Origin: Paenibacillus sp. 32O-W
Lineage (GTDB): Bacteria; Bacillota; Bacilli; Paenibacillales; NBRC-103111
Assembly: GCF_007679495.1 (NCBI RefSeq)
Contig: NZ_VEGP01000012.1
Location: 1-64,000 of the forward strand
DNA length: 64,000 bases
Direction: 5' to 3'
This document shows, in pieces, positions 24,639-34,873 of the stretch. The notes under the pieces were generated by a model. It saw only the letters and a program-made list of their open reading frames with translations, ran no database searches and was not told where the DNA came from. Every line of letters starts with the position of its first letter. Within the stretch, counting starts at the first letter, position 1. Both the position numbers and the translations under genes were made by a program.

Positions 24639-27056
24639 TTGACAAAACATTCAGAGGAACCAAAGCGGCACAGACACCTGATGAGCATGCGCAAGCCTGC
24701 CCTGAAATGGCTGGATGCCTTGCCGAGCGGAAATGGAACAATGGGAGCCATGGTATATGGAAGCATTCAGGAAGAAACGATCCTGTTAAATCATGAAGAG
24801 CTGTGGGAAGGAAGCCGTACGAAGCCGCTGCCCGATCTGTCCCGGCATTTGCCCGAAGTCAGAAGATTGCTGGCCGAAGGGAGGTACAGGGAAGCCAATA
24901 GATTGTATCCGGATAAGCTTAGAGAAGCGGATTATATCGTACAGACGGCCCGGTTTCACCCCGGGTTCGATCTCAAGCTGTGGACGGAGACGCATTATGC
25001 GTTCCGCGAATACGTTCGCGAGCTGGACATGGAGACAGGTCAGGTTTCTGTCCGTTGGTTGGATGGTCCCATCCGGTATGAACGCCGCCTGTTTGTTTCA
25101 CGAAGCGATGATATGATCGCCCTCGTCATCCGAGCAGATCAGAAGGAAGCAATTTCGGTAGAGATGCGGCTTGAGCCTCATGATTTGAAGGATGCGGTGG
25201 ATAAGGCCGGACGTCCGCTGGAACTTCCCTTTTCCTTTGAAAGCGCTGTCCAGGAAGAGTTCCTGATGATTACCGGGAAACGGCTGCGGGAAGGAACGGA
25301 ATTCGGAGCCTTGGCCCGAATCGCTGCCGTTGGAGGAAGCCGCACGATCCGCGGCGATAAGCTCGAAATCACGGGGGCGGACGAGGTTCTGCTGCTGATC
25401 CGGCTATTCCCGAACGGGGACAGCCGTGCGGAGATGCCGAATCTGAAAGAGAAGCTGCTATCCCTGCCGCCTGACTACGACATGCTGTTCGAACGGCATC
25501 AGTCCGAGCATAGGGAGCTTTTCTTACGGGCAGAGCTTGATTTGGGAGCCTCGGAATCCGAAAGAGCAGGGGTGAACGAACAGATGCTGCTCGACGCTTA
25601 CGCTGGAGAGGCCTCACCGGCATTTATGGAACGCATGTTTGATTACGGGCGCTACCTGCTTATGTCCAGCTCGCGGCCTGGGGGGCTTCCTGCCAATCTG
25701 CAAGGAGTTTGGAACGGTTCCTATGCTCCTCCCTGGTCCAGCGCTTTTTTCAACAACGAAAATATCCAAATGAATTATTGGCAGGCCATGCCCGGGAATA
25801 TGCCGGAAACGATGCTGCCTTTTTTCGACTTCTTCGAATCGCTGGTTCCCGATATGAGGAAGAATGCGCAAGCTTTCTACGGCTGCCGCGGGATTCTTGC
25901 CCCGCTATTTGCCTCGCCAGACTCAGGCTTGAAGAAAAATTTGCAGCCCCACGTCGTTTACTGGACAGCCGGAGCGGGCTGGCTCGCCCAGCACTTTTAC
26001 GATTATTGGCTGTTTACCGGAGACCGGGAATTTTTGCGGAACCGGGCGCTTCCTTTCATGAAGGAGTGCGCCTTATTCTATGAAGATTTCTTCTATGAAG
26101 GGGAGAACGGGTACTACATTTCATCCCCTTCGAATTCCCCGGAAAACTGGGCGGACGGGTCATTTGACGGGGCTCGGGAAATATCGGTTTGTGTCAACGC
26201 GACGATGGATTTCGCCGTGGCCAAGGAAGTGCTGAGCCATCTGTGCGAGGCTTGTGCCGAGCTAGGGATAGAGCCGGAGAATGTGGAGAAATGGGAGGCT
26301 ATGCTTAACAAAATTCCTCCTTATGAAATAAACGAAGACGGTGCGATCCGGGAATGGATGCATCCGGATTTGAAGGATAATTACCACCATAGGCATCAAT
26401 CACATATTTATCCGCTCTTTCCCGGTCTGGAGGTTACGGAGGAGACGCATCCGGAATGGTTCGAAGCCTGCCGTGTCGCCGTGGAGAAAAGATTGGTCAT
26501 CGGCTTAAAGGAGCAGACGGGCTGGTCTCTGTCCCATATGGCCAACATTTACGCGAGGCTGGGAGAGGGAGACCGGGCGCTGGAATGTCTGGAAATTTCA
26601 GGCCGATCCTGTGTTGGAGACAATTTCCTTACTTATCACAACGATTGGCGGAGTCAGGGGATCACGATGAAGTCGATGTGGGGCTTCAGCGCTCCCTACC
26701 AAATCGATGCCAACCTCGGCTGGACCGCGGCGATGCTGGAGATGCTGCTGTTCTCCGCCCCGGGAATCATCAAGGTGCTGCCTGCTCTTCCCGGACGCTG
26801 GAAGCAAGGCAGCATACGGGGGATACAGGCGAGAGGCGGAGTGGAGGTCGCGATACGGTGGGATATGGAGGCCGCCCGTGCGGGGGTTCGGCTTCGGTCA
26901 AGCAGGGATCAATGGCTGACGGTCAAATTCCCGCGGGCCATAAGGCAGCTTGATTGTACCGGCGAGTGCAGGGATTCCTCCTATGGTCTACTCTACCGGG
27001 AAGTATTTGTTCAAAGAGGCCAGGAGCTGAAAATGGAGATAGAGTTCGACTCTTGA
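24639..27056 (+). CDS. GH95-type glycoside hydrolase (alpha-L-fucosidase-like)
   Basis: 805 residues, TTG start with GGAGG upstream. GH95 enzymes cleave alpha-1,2-linked fucose or, in some members, galactose, with inversion. Family hallmarks in order: ALPSGNGTMGAMVYGSIQEE (N-terminal beta domain), NYWQAMPGNMPE (catalytic-site asparagine loop), SPSNSPENW, HRHQSHIYPLFPG, GWSLSHMANIYARLGEGDRA and YQIDANLGWTAAMLEMLL with the conserved aspartate. There is no signal peptide, so a cytoplasmic substrate is expected. Transcribed from a LacI-controlled promoter and followed 100 bp later by a GH38 gene; the two likely trim the same imported glycan. Confidence 0.9.
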   Translation: MTKHSEEPKRHRHLMSMRKPALKWLDALPSGNGTMGAMVYGSIQEETILLNHEELWEGSRTKPLPDLSRHLPEVRRLLAEGRYREANRLYPDKLREADYIVQTARFHPGFDLKLWTETHYAFREYVRELDMETGQVSVRWLDGPIRYERRLFVSRSDDMIALVIRADQKEAISVEMRLEPHDLKDAVDKAGRPLELPFSFESAVQEEFLMITGKRLREGTEFGALARIAAVGGSRTIRGDKLEITGADEVLLLIRLFPNGDSRAEMPNLKEKLLSLPPDYDMLFERHQSEHRELFLRAELDLGASESERAGVNEQMLLDAYAGEASPAFMERMFDYGRYLLMSSSRPGGLPANLQGVWNGSYAPPWSSAFFNNENIQMNYWQAMPGNMPETMLPFFDFFESLVPDMRKNAQAFYGCRGILAPLFASPDSGLKKNLQPHVVYWTAGAGWLAQHFYDYWLFTGDREFLRNRALPFMKECALFYEDFFYEGENGYYISSPSNSPENWADGSFDGAREISVCVNATMDFAVAKEVLSHLCEACAELGIEPENVEKWEAMLNKIPPYEINEDGAIREWMHPDLKDNYHHRHQSHIYPLFPGLEVTEETHPEWFEACRVAVEKRLVIGLKEQTGWSLSHMANIYARLGEGDRALECLEISGRSCVGDNFLTYHNDWRSQGITMKSMWGFSAPYQIDANLGWTAAMLEMLLFSAPGIIKVLPALPGRWKQGSIRGIQARGGVEVAIRWDMEAARAGVRLRSSRDQWLTVKFPRAIRQLDCTGECRDSSYGLLYREVFVQRGQELKMEIEFDS

Positions 27057-27158
27057 GCAGAAGAAAAGTCCGTTGCATGACAGACATTGGGTTGTCGTAA
27101 TGATGAATCGGCTCACGCAAGTCATAAGCCCGTTTTCGGATAAAGGAGCGAGTGAAGG

Positions 27159-30100
27159 ATGTTCTTCAGAATAGAACAGTTGAGCAAGCAAGTGGAGGAA
27201 TTGGCGGAGTATCGTTACCGGGAGCAGAGGCGCCTTTCTCCTCTGCGCCTCAAGCCCGATCCTTCAGGAGAGGCGGCCGCATACCCGACAGAGGAAGGAG
27301 ATTGGACCGAGGTGCGGATAGGGGACCGCTGGAAAGGGCAGGATGCCTATTTCTGGCTTGCGGCCGATACAGTCATCCCGCTGGAATGGAAGGACAGGAA
27401 GGTGGTCGGCAGATTTTGCTTCGGCAGCGGGGGAGGAGGAAATAATAGAGGCTTTGAAGCTCTGCTCTTTCTTAACGGACGGCTTTATCAGGGGGTGGAC
27501 ACGAACCACCAAGAGGTCTTTCTTCCGTCTGACTGTGCGGGCTCTCAGGTGTCGCTGAGGTTCAGGCTGTGGACGGGTCTCAACGGCTACGGCGCAAGGA
27601 GGCCGGTTGAGCATCAATTGATGCAAGCGGATTTGGCCTGGCTCGATCCGGCGGCCGACGATTTCTATTATACAAGCAGGGCGGTGATCGAAACCGTCCA
27701 GGTGCTGCCGGAGCATCAGCCGGAGAGGCATGAACTGCTGTCTGTGCTTCACCGGTCCTTCCTGCTCGTCGATTGGTCGCGCCCCGGCTCCCGGGCTTTC
27801 TACGATTCTATAGAAAGCGCTCTGCAGCGGTTGAAAGCCGGATTAGCCAAGCTTCCCAAGCATCATGCGGTAACGGTTCATTGCGTGGGACACACCCACA
27901 TTGATGTAGCCTGGCTGTGGCGACTGAGGCATACGCGCGAGAAGAGCGCCCGCTCCTTCGCCACCGTTCTGCGTCTCATGGAGCTATACCCCGAATATGT
28001 CTTCATGCAGACACAACCGCAGCTTTACGACTATTTAAAGCAGGATTATCCCGAGCTGTACCGGGAAATCCGGGCCCGCATCGAGGAAGGGCGCTGGGAG
28101 CCCGGCGGGGCTATGTGGCTCGAGGCGGATTGCAATCTGCCTTCCGGGGAATCGCTGGTCCGCCAGCTTCTGGCGGGAACCCGGTTTATGAAGAGAGAGT
28201 TCGGCATCGAATGCAAATATTTGTGGCTGCCGGATGTGTTCGGCTACAGTTGGGCTTTGCCGCAAATTATGAAAAAAGCGGGCATCGAAGTTTTTATGAC
28301 GACCAAAATAAGCTGGAACCAATACAACCGGATGCCGCATGATACATTCTATTGGCGCGGAATCGACGGAACCGACATCCTGACCCATTTTGTTACGACA
28401 CCGGACCCCGGCGGGGGAGTAGGTGCCTTCTATTATACGTACAACGGAGGGGTAACTCCCTTCTCGGTAACCGGCATCTGGGAAGGATATCGGGATAAGG
28501 AAATCAACCGGGAGCTTCTGCTTTGTTACGGTTATGGAGACGGCGGAGGCGGGGTGAACCGGGAGATGCTGGAGATGAGGCGGCGTCTGGCCGAGCTTCC
28601 GGGAATTCCGCACGTAACGACCGGCCGGGCGGATGAATATTTTACCCGATTGCAGGAGCGGGTGGGTGCCTCGGAGGAATACGTGCATATCTGGGACGGA
28701 GAGCTGTATTTGGAGATGCACAGAGGAACCTATACGAGCCAAGCCTATAATAAGCGGATGAATCGGAAGCTCGAGCTTCTGTATCGGGAAGCCGAGTGGA
28801 TGGGGGTGGCTGCCGGCCTGCTCGGCAAGGATTGGTCGCACTATCGCCAGGCCGAGCTGGAGGACGGCTGGAAGATCATACTGCGGAACCAGTTTCATGA
28901 TATCATTCCCGGTTCATCGATTACGGAGGTTTATGAAGACAGCCGCAGGGAGTATGACGAAGCCTGGCGGACAGGGCAGCAAGTGTGGAGGAAGGCGGCT
29001 GAAGCCATCGTGGACTTGGTACCCAGCGGCCAGGTGGCCGTAACGGTGTTTAATTCCGCCCCTTGGACACGGTCTGAGCCGGTGGAGATCGAATTAGGGG
29101 AGACGGCCGGGCACGGTGTCTGGCGGGATGCCGGCGGAAGCAGGCTGGAAGCCCAGTATGACGGCAGGAAGTGGTGGGTCCGGGCGAAGAACGTTCCTTC
29201 CATGGGATGGACGACATTGTATTTTGACGGCCATTCGGCACCGGAACCGGCTTCGGAAGACAACGATGCTTTCTCCGTTACGGAAGGGGGGATTACAACC
29301 CCTTATTACGAGATCACATGGAATGAGAGCGGGCAGTTAACCCGCATCTATGATAAAGAGGCCGAACGCGAGGTGCTGCAGGAAGGCCGGCGGGGTAACG
29401 TGCTGCAGGTATTTGAGGATAAACCGAAAAGCCGCCACGAAGCCTGGGATATCGATATTTTCTATCAGGAAAAAATGAGAGAAGTCAACGAGCTTGCCGC
29501 AGTATCTTACCCCGACCTCGGTCCCTTAAGAGCGGTAATTCGCCGGGAATGGACCTACATGGACTCGAAAATAGTGCAGAATATGATCGTGTACAAATAC
29601 AGCCGGCGCATTGATTTCGAGACGGAGGTCGATTGGCGCGAGCAAAGACGGCTGCTCAAGGCGGCGTTCCCGGTCGAGGTCCGGGCGACGGAGGCGACCT
29701 ATGATATCCAATTCGGAAACGTGAAGAGGCCCACGCATTGGAACACCAGTTGGGATTATGCGAAATTCGAATCGGTAGGCCATCAATGGGCCGATTTGTC
29801 CGAGAGGGGCTATGGAGTCAGCCTGATGAACGATTGCAAGTACGGATATGACATTAAAGGCCAGGTTCTTCGCCTATCGTTAATCAAATCGGCGATGGCC
29901 CCGGACCCGGCTGCCGACCAAGGGCGGCATTCGTTTACTTATTCGCTGCTCCCACATCCCGGGGATTGGTTTGCAGGGGGAACAGTGCAGGAGGCGTGGG
30001 CGTTGAATCAGCCGCTTACATATACCAGGGGCCGGTCCGTGACCCCGAGCTTTGCCCTGTTTGCACTTTCTTCCGATCATGTGATGATAGATGCCGTCAA

Positions 30101-30314
30101 GAAAGCCGAGGACAGCCAACTGGTCGTGCTGCGCTTTCATGAATATGGAGGCAAGCGCGGGGAGGTGGACATCGAGTGCGGATTCCCGGTCGATTGGTGG
30201 CAGGAGTGCAATCTGCTGGAGAAGCCGGAGGGCGAACGCTTCTTGAACCGCCCCATCCGGACAACAATCCGGCCTTATGAAATCAAGACGCTGCTGATTT
30301 GCTGCAGATTATAG
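27159..30314 (+). CDS. GH38 alpha-mannosidase
   Basis: 1051 residues, ATG start with AAAGGAG upstream; full length for bacterial class II alpha-mannosidases. The zinc-binding motif GHTHIDVAWLW is near residues 243-253, and the nucleophile is Asp359 in LWLPDVFGYSW. The second histidine region HDIIPGSSITEVYED is present, and the beta-rich C-terminal half is intact. There is no signal peptide, so it acts inside the cell. It removes alpha-linked mannose (retaining mechanism). Paired with a GH95 enzyme, it suggests use of fucose- and mannose-containing glycans. Confidence 0.95.
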   Translation: MFFRIEQLSKQVEELAEYRYREQRRLSPLRLKPDPSGEAAAYPTEEGDWTEVRIGDRWKGQDAYFWLAADTVIPLEWKDRKVVGRFCFGSGGGGNNRGFEALLFLNGRLYQGVDTNHQEVFLPSDCAGSQVSLRFRLWTGLNGYGARRPVEHQLMQADLAWLDPAADDFYYTSRAVIETVQVLPEHQPERHELLSVLHRSFLLVDWSRPGSRAFYDSIESALQRLKAGLAKLPKHHAVTVHCVGHTHIDVAWLWRLRHTREKSARSFATVLRLMELYPEYVFMQTQPQLYDYLKQDYPELYREIRARIEEGRWEPGGAMWLEADCNLPSGESLVRQLLAGTRFMKREFGIECKYLWLPDVFGYSWALPQIMKKAGIEVFMTTKISWNQYNRMPHDTFYWRGIDGTDILTHFVTTPDPGGGVGAFYYTYNGGVTPFSVTGIWEGYRDKEINRELLLCYGYGDGGGGVNREMLEMRRRLAELPGIPHVTTGRADEYFTRLQERVGASEEYVHIWDGELYLEMHRGTYTSQAYNKRMNRKLELLYREAEWMGVAAGLLGKDWSHYRQAELEDGWKIILRNQFHDIIPGSSITEVYEDSRREYDEAWRTGQQVWRKAAEAIVDLVPSGQVAVTVFNSAPWTRSEPVEIELGETAGHGVWRDAGGSRLEAQYDGRKWWVRAKNVPSMGWTTLYFDGHSAPEPASEDNDAFSVTEGGITTPYYEITWNESGQLTRIYDKEAEREVLQEGRRGNVLQVFEDKPKSRHEAWDIDIFYQEKMREVNELAAVSYPDLGPLRAVIRREWTYMDSKIVQNMIVYKYSRRIDFETEVDWREQRRLLKAAFPVEVRATEATYDIQFGNVKRPTHWNTSWDYAKFESVGHQWADLSERGYGVSLMNDCKYGYDIKGQVLRLSLIKSAMAPDPAADQGRHSFTYSLLPHPGDWFAGGTVQEAWALNQPLTYTRGRSVTPSFALFALSSDHVMIDAVKKAEDSQLVVLRFHEYGGKRGEVDIECGFPVDWWQECNLLEKPEGERFLNRPIRTTIRPYEIKTLLICCRL

Positions 30315-30413
30315 AGATAGCTATCGTGGGGATTCAGACAGACAGCCGGTTTCCCGAGCGAGTGCTTGTTCTATTAGAGTCGATAAAACCTGCTTCTTCA
30401 GGAGGGGAAGGAT

Positions 30414-32621
30414 ATGAAGAGAAAAGGATACAGACGCCTGTTATTCTCCTACCTGCCTATCTTTTTCTTTACCACTACGGCCATCATATTTCTTTCCGTG
30501 CTGTCCGCAAGCGAGCTTTCCAAGAAGGAGGCCATTCACGCCAACGAAGTCTTTGCGGAGCATGTCATGCAGATGATCGATCACACGATGCGGTCGATAG
30601 AGCAGCAAATCATCAAGGAAGTCCAGACGAACGACAAGCTGGCCCGGTTCTATGCCGAAAATTATAACGGGGCTTCGGCTATGACTCTTTATGAAATCTC
30701 AAATCTGCTGAGAGAATGGATAGTCAATGTCCCGATGATCGATTCGGTCTATTTGGTCCGTTCCTCCGACCTGACGATTTTGAGCAACCATTTCATGACT
30801 TCGGTGAAGGAGTTCGAAGACCGCGATTTTATTATGGAAGCGTTGAACCAGCACACCGCTAGGACTTACCGGTGGACGGATATAAGAAGCTACAAAGTGT
30901 TTGAAAATCAGCCGCGTCCCATCAAGGTGGTCACCCTCGTCAAACAAGTCCCTCTTCTGAGCGGTGAACAGGGCATTATTGCGGTCAATGTACAAACCTC
31001 CGCCATTGAAAATATGATGGAGGACTTGGCCGCCTCCAGCGTGAACTTTATCCGGCTGCTGGACCGGCAGGGGCATCCTATTCTGGGCCACGAGACGAAA
31101 GGGAAAGTATTGACCAGCAAGGAATCGGGCTATACCGGCTGGAAAATCGAGAGCGGCCTGGTCGGCGGCCGCTTGCCGGTCTTCATTTTTTCCTACTCAT
31201 CCCAGGGCTTTGCCCTGAATCTGCTGCTGATCGGCATCGGATTAGCCTGGATGCTTGTAGTGACCCGCCGCAATTACCGGCCGATTGAAGCCATTGTGGC
31301 CCGGATCGATGCCTATGCTGCACAGAAAACAGGGCCACTCGCAGGCCAGGACGAATACCGGTTTATAGAAACGGCCCTGGATGATCTGGTGGAAAGATCG
31401 ATTAATTATCAGAAGCAGAGGGAGAACGATCTGATCTATCGCAAAAGAATATTTTTCAAGGAACTGGTCGAGGGAGCCTCCCTCATAACACCGGAGCAAT
31501 TCCAGGCGGAGATGCGGCTGCTGGGCTTTGAAGGCCATATCGGACAGATAGCGCTGGCGGCGGTGGAGCTCGACAAATATGCGGAGTTCAGTGACCGCTA
31601 CGGCCAGAGGGACCAGTATTTGCTCAAATTCGCTCTCAGCAGCGTCATTGCGGAATTGTTCCAGAAGGACGGGATAACGGTTTGGATGGAATGGACCACG
31701 GCTTCGCAATTAAGCGTGATGGTCCATCTTCCGGATACGGCAGACGACATACGTTTCGCCGAACAAATATTCGAGAACGTGCTTCAATGGGTGAATGAGC
31801 ATCTGGCTTTCACGGTCACCATAGGGCTCTCCTCCCTAACGGGAAAGATCGATGACGTTCCCGGTCTGCACGAAGAAGCTTTGGAGTCTTTGAAGTACAA
31901 GCCTGTTCTTGGCGGAAACCGGATTATCCGCATGGAAGCTGTAAAAATATGCCCGCAAGGGGAAATTTACAAGCATCTGAATTTACTGCGCTCTGTGGGC
32001 CGGAAGTACCGGCTGGGTGATGCGGAATGGGAGCCGGAATTGAAGCAAATGTTCCGTGAATGCGCCGACGGTCTTCTCACCCGCGACAATCTGTCGGCTA
32101 TTCTCCACAATATGATTTATCATCTGCAGCGGGAAATGATGGAGCAGCCTCCGGAAATTCAGAAAATATGGAATGACGAAACTCTCCCCCTGCTGAACCG
32201 GGCCGTCGAGCGGATGGATACACTTGAGGAATTGGAGCGGGACCTGCTGTCCATTCTTAAGACGGCGGCAGGCCGGATGGAGCAATGGAGGGAATCCCGG
32301 AATCATGACAACCTGATGCTGCGGATCAAAGCATTCACCCATGAGCATTACTCCAACCCGGATCTGTGTCTTACTTATTTGGGCTGCCAATTTGACCTGA
32401 ACGCCAAATATATCAGTCAGATGTTCAAGGATAAGCTCGGCATCAATTTCCTTGATTATTTGTCGGCGGTACGGATCGGCCATGCGGAGAAGCTGCTTAC
32501 GGAAACCGACAAGCCGATTCAGGAAATCGGAGCCCTCGTCGGCTACACCAACGCGAGGTCTTTCCTGCGTGTGTTCAAGAAGGTAACGGGAGTGACGCCG
32601 GGGGAATATCGCAAGAAATAA
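30414..32621 (+). CDS. membrane-bound AraC-family regulator (YesS-like)
   Basis: 735 residues, ATG start with AGGAGGGGAAGG upstream. Membrane segments at about residues 9-30 and 262-285 flank an extracellular sensor domain of about 230 residues. A cytoplasmic GGDEF-like/degenerate region follows, and the C-terminal 100 residues carry a double helix-turn-helix (LTYLGCQFDLNAKYISQMFK, closing VTPGEYRKK). This is the YesS/YtdP type that senses sugar or a binding protein outside the cell and activates Lpl-type ABC operons. The next gene starts 167 bp downstream and encodes such a permease. Confidence 0.9.
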   Translation: MKRKGYRRLLFSYLPIFFFTTTAIIFLSVLSASELSKKEAIHANEVFAEHVMQMIDHTMRSIEQQIIKEVQTNDKLARFYAENYNGASAMTLYEISNLLREWIVNVPMIDSVYLVRSSDLTILSNHFMTSVKEFEDRDFIMEALNQHTARTYRWTDIRSYKVFENQPRPIKVVTLVKQVPLLSGEQGIIAVNVQTSAIENMMEDLAASSVNFIRLLDRQGHPILGHETKGKVLTSKESGYTGWKIESGLVGGRLPVFIFSYSSQGFALNLLLIGIGLAWMLVVTRRNYRPIEAIVARIDAYAAQKTGPLAGQDEYRFIETALDDLVERSINYQKQRENDLIYRKRIFFKELVEGASLITPEQFQAEMRLLGFEGHIGQIALAAVELDKYAEFSDRYGQRDQYLLKFALSSVIAELFQKDGITVWMEWTTASQLSVMVHLPDTADDIRFAEQIFENVLQWVNEHLAFTVTIGLSSLTGKIDDVPGLHEEALESLKYKPVLGGNRIIRMEAVKICPQGEIYKHLNLLRSVGRKYRLGDAEWEPELKQMFRECADGLLTRDNLSAILHNMIYHLQREMMEQPPEIQKIWNDETLPLLNRAVERMDTLEELERDLLSILKTAAGRMEQWRESRNHDNLMLRIKAFTHEHYSNPDLCLTYLGCQFDLNAKYISQMFKDKLGINFLDYLSAVRIGHAEKLLTETDKPIQEIGALVGYTNARSFLRVFKKVTGVTPGEYRKK

Positions 32622-32709
32622 TGCCGTCAGGGAAAAATGACCCTTGAAGAAATATGACATATGGACTTCCGAACTAGGGGAAACAACAGCTTTCTGGAAA
32701 TTTGTAACG

Positions 32710-32736
32710 CCACAGAATATTGACAATTGTCTGTGG
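32710..32736. promoter_or_regulatory. inverted repeats upstream of the Lpl-type permease gene
   Basis: CCACAG (32710-32715) and CTGTGG (32731-32736) form an inverted repeat enclosing the perfect palindrome GACAATTGTC (32722-32731); a TTGACA -35-like box (32720-32725) overlaps it. No good -10 is found at 17 bp. It may be the binding site of the upstream AraC-type regulator. Confidence 0.4.
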
Positions 32737-32788
32737 AGGTAGATTCAGTTACATTGGATTTCAATCTTATGGAAGGAGAGGTGAGGCG

Positions 32789-33742
32789 GTGGAGCAGCCG
32801 TTAAACAGCCCGAACATACCTGCAGTGAATCGGAAATTATCTCTGGATCGCAAAAGAAGATTCAAGCAAAACCTTCCTTTGCTCATCATGTTTATTCCCG
32901 TCATCGCTTTTTATCTCATTTTTAAGTATGCGCCCATGGTTGGCGTGATCATCGCGTTCAAAAACTATAATTTTGCCGATGGGATTTTCGGGAGTCCGTG
33001 GGTCGGCATGAAAAATTTCCAGCTGTTGTTCAGCAACCCGAATTCACTGCTCATTATTCGTAATACGCTGATGCTGAGCCTGTTGAGTTTGTTTATCGGG
33101 TTTCCGTTTCCGATCATGCTCGCGATTTTGCTGAACGAGGTCAGGAGAATGTGGTTTAAGAAGGCGGTGCAGACCCTAGTCTTTCTCCCTCATTTTTTGT
33201 CGTGGGTCATTGTCGGGGGCATGGTGGTAACGATTTTCTCCCAGCAATCCGGGGTCATTAACCATCTTCTGGAGCAGTGGATAGGGTCCACCTACGCCTT
33301 CCTGTACAACGAGTTCTCCTGGATATCGATCTATGTCGGGTCGGGCATTTGGAAGGAAGCCGGATTCAGCGCCATTATCTATATGTCGGCCTTGTCTACG
33401 ATCGACCCCAGCCTATACGAAGCGGCAAGCATAGACGGGGCCAGCAAATGGAAGAAAATATGGCATATCTCGCTTCCGGGAATTACCCCGGTCATTGTCC
33501 TCATGCTCATTCTTTCCATGGGAAGAGTGATGGAGGTCGGCTTCGATCAGGTCTATACCTTGCAAAACTCGGTGGTGGCCAACGTTTCTGAAGTCATCAG
33601 CACCTATATCTACAGCTTCGGCTTGCAGAGGGGGCAGTTCAGCCTGACGAGCGCCATGGGCTTGTTCGAATCGGTCGTTGGCTTTGTTCTCGTTGTACTG
33701 GCCAACACGATTGCCCGCAGGTTCGATCGCGGACTTTGGTAG
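32789..33742 (+). CDS. ABC transporter permease (LplB/YteP type)
   Basis: 317 residues from the GTG at 32789 with AAGGAG upstream. The basic head KRRFKQNLPLLIMFIPVIAF and the segment FKYAPMVGVIIAFKNYNF mark the LplB branch. Six membrane segments and EAA loop EAASIDGASKWKKIWHISLP. It is the first gene of a permease-permease-binding protein operon, the usual order for this importer class. ATP hydrolysis would be supplied by an unlinked MsmX-type protein, since none is here. Confidence 0.93.
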   Translation: MEQPLNSPNIPAVNRKLSLDRKRRFKQNLPLLIMFIPVIAFYLIFKYAPMVGVIIAFKNYNFADGIFGSPWVGMKNFQLLFSNPNSLLIIRNTLMLSLLSLFIGFPFPIMLAILLNEVRRMWFKKAVQTLVFLPHFLSWVIVGGMVVTIFSQQSGVINHLLEQWIGSTYAFLYNEFSWISIYVGSGIWKEAGFSAIIYMSALSTIDPSLYEAASIDGASKWKKIWHISLPGITPVIVLMLILSMGRVMEVGFDQVYTLQNSVVANVSEVISTYIYSFGLQRGQFSLTSAMGLFESVVGFVLVVLANTIARRFDRGLW

Positions 33743-33783
33743 GCCGCAGTTAATCCGAAATTCTTATATTTCAGGAGGGTCCG

Positions 33784-34653
33784 ATGGGAAGAACGTCAGG
33801 TGAAAAATGGTTTATAGGAGCGGTCGCCGTACTATTGTTCATTGCCGGCGCCAGTTGCCTGCTCCCCTTGCTGCATGTTGCATCCGTATCGCTCAGCGAT
33901 CCCCATTATGTCCGGTCAGGGGCGGTGACTCTATGGCCGCGCGGCTGGACGCTGGAATCCTACTCTTTGCTGTTTAAAGGGTCCAAAATTGTTAGCGCTT
34001 TAAAAAATAGTGTTATCCTCACCGTCGTCGGAGTTTTGCTGAGCATGCTCTTTACGACGCTGGCCGCCTATCCGTTGTCCCGCAACTATTTTTATTTCCG
34101 CCGTTTTTTTACTCTGGCCATCGTGTTCACCATGCTGTTCAGCGGCGGCTTAATTCCCACCTATCTGGTCATCAAGCAGTTGGGCCTGATCAATACATAC
34201 GGGGCTCTGTGGCTTCCCGGACTCATAAGCACCTTCAATATGCTGATCATGCGCACGTATTTCGACGGAATTCCGGAAGAATTGGACGATGCCGCGCGGA
34301 TGGACGGCTGTGGGGAGTGGCGTTATTTGATTCAGGTAGTGCTGCCGCTGTCGCTCCCGGTCATTGCGACGCTGTCCGTTTTCTATGCGGTCGGCTATTG
34401 GAACGCCTTCTTCTCGGTCCTGATCTATATCAACGATACGAGCAAATACAATTTAACCGTGCTGGTACAGCAGATGATCCAGAGCCAATCTTTAATGCAG
34501 GAGCTTAACGCAAGCGACATGCAAACCTTCATTACGCCCGAGGGAATCAAAACCGCAGGAATCGTGGTCATGGTTCTCCCGCTGCTGGCCGTCTATCCGT
34601 TCCTCCAGAAATACTTCGTCAAAGGCGTCATGATAGGAGCGGTCAAAGGGTAG
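33784..34653 (+). CDS. ABC transporter permease (LplC/YtcP type)
   Basis: 289 residues, ATG start with CAGGAGGG upstream. Six membrane segments, with FSGGLIPTYLVIKQLGLINTYGALWLPG typical of the LplC branch (given in two parts: FSGGLIPTYLVIKQLG and LINTYGALWLPG). EAA loop: DDAARMDGCGEWRYLIQVVLP. It pairs with the preceding permease, 41 bp upstream, to form the import channel. Confidence 0.93.
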   Translation: MGRTSGEKWFIGAVAVLLFIAGASCLLPLLHVASVSLSDPHYVRSGAVTLWPRGWTLESYSLLFKGSKIVSALKNSVILTVVGVLLSMLFTTLAAYPLSRNYFYFRRFFTLAIVFTMLFSGGLIPTYLVIKQLGLINTYGALWLPGLISTFNMLIMRTYFDGIPEELDDAARMDGCGEWRYLIQVVLPLSLPVIATLSVFYAVGYWNAFFSVLIYINDTSKYNLTVLVQQMIQSQSLMQELNASDMQTFITPEGIKTAGIVVMVLPLLAVYPFLQKYFVKGVMIGAVKG

Positions 34654-34873
34654 CCGGATGCATGGGCGGGTAGGGAAAATGCAGAATGAACGGGCAAGAT
34701 TGGATTCGCAACAGGGCCGGTGCCATGGCGAGTTTTCAAACAAATGTAACCTGTATGGCGGCAACGTTTCAGAGGGCGGATGTTACACGACTGAAGGTTA
34801 CACGACCGCAGGCGTGGGAAGTGCACGGACGTGGCTGCAGCGCCTATTTATTTCAAAAAAGCGAGGGGTAGAT

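Noticed and set aside
34658-34873. Longer start for the LplA-type lipoprotein
   Set aside because: It would place 72 residues before an obvious lipoprotein signal peptide; the ATG at 34874 has its own ribosome site.
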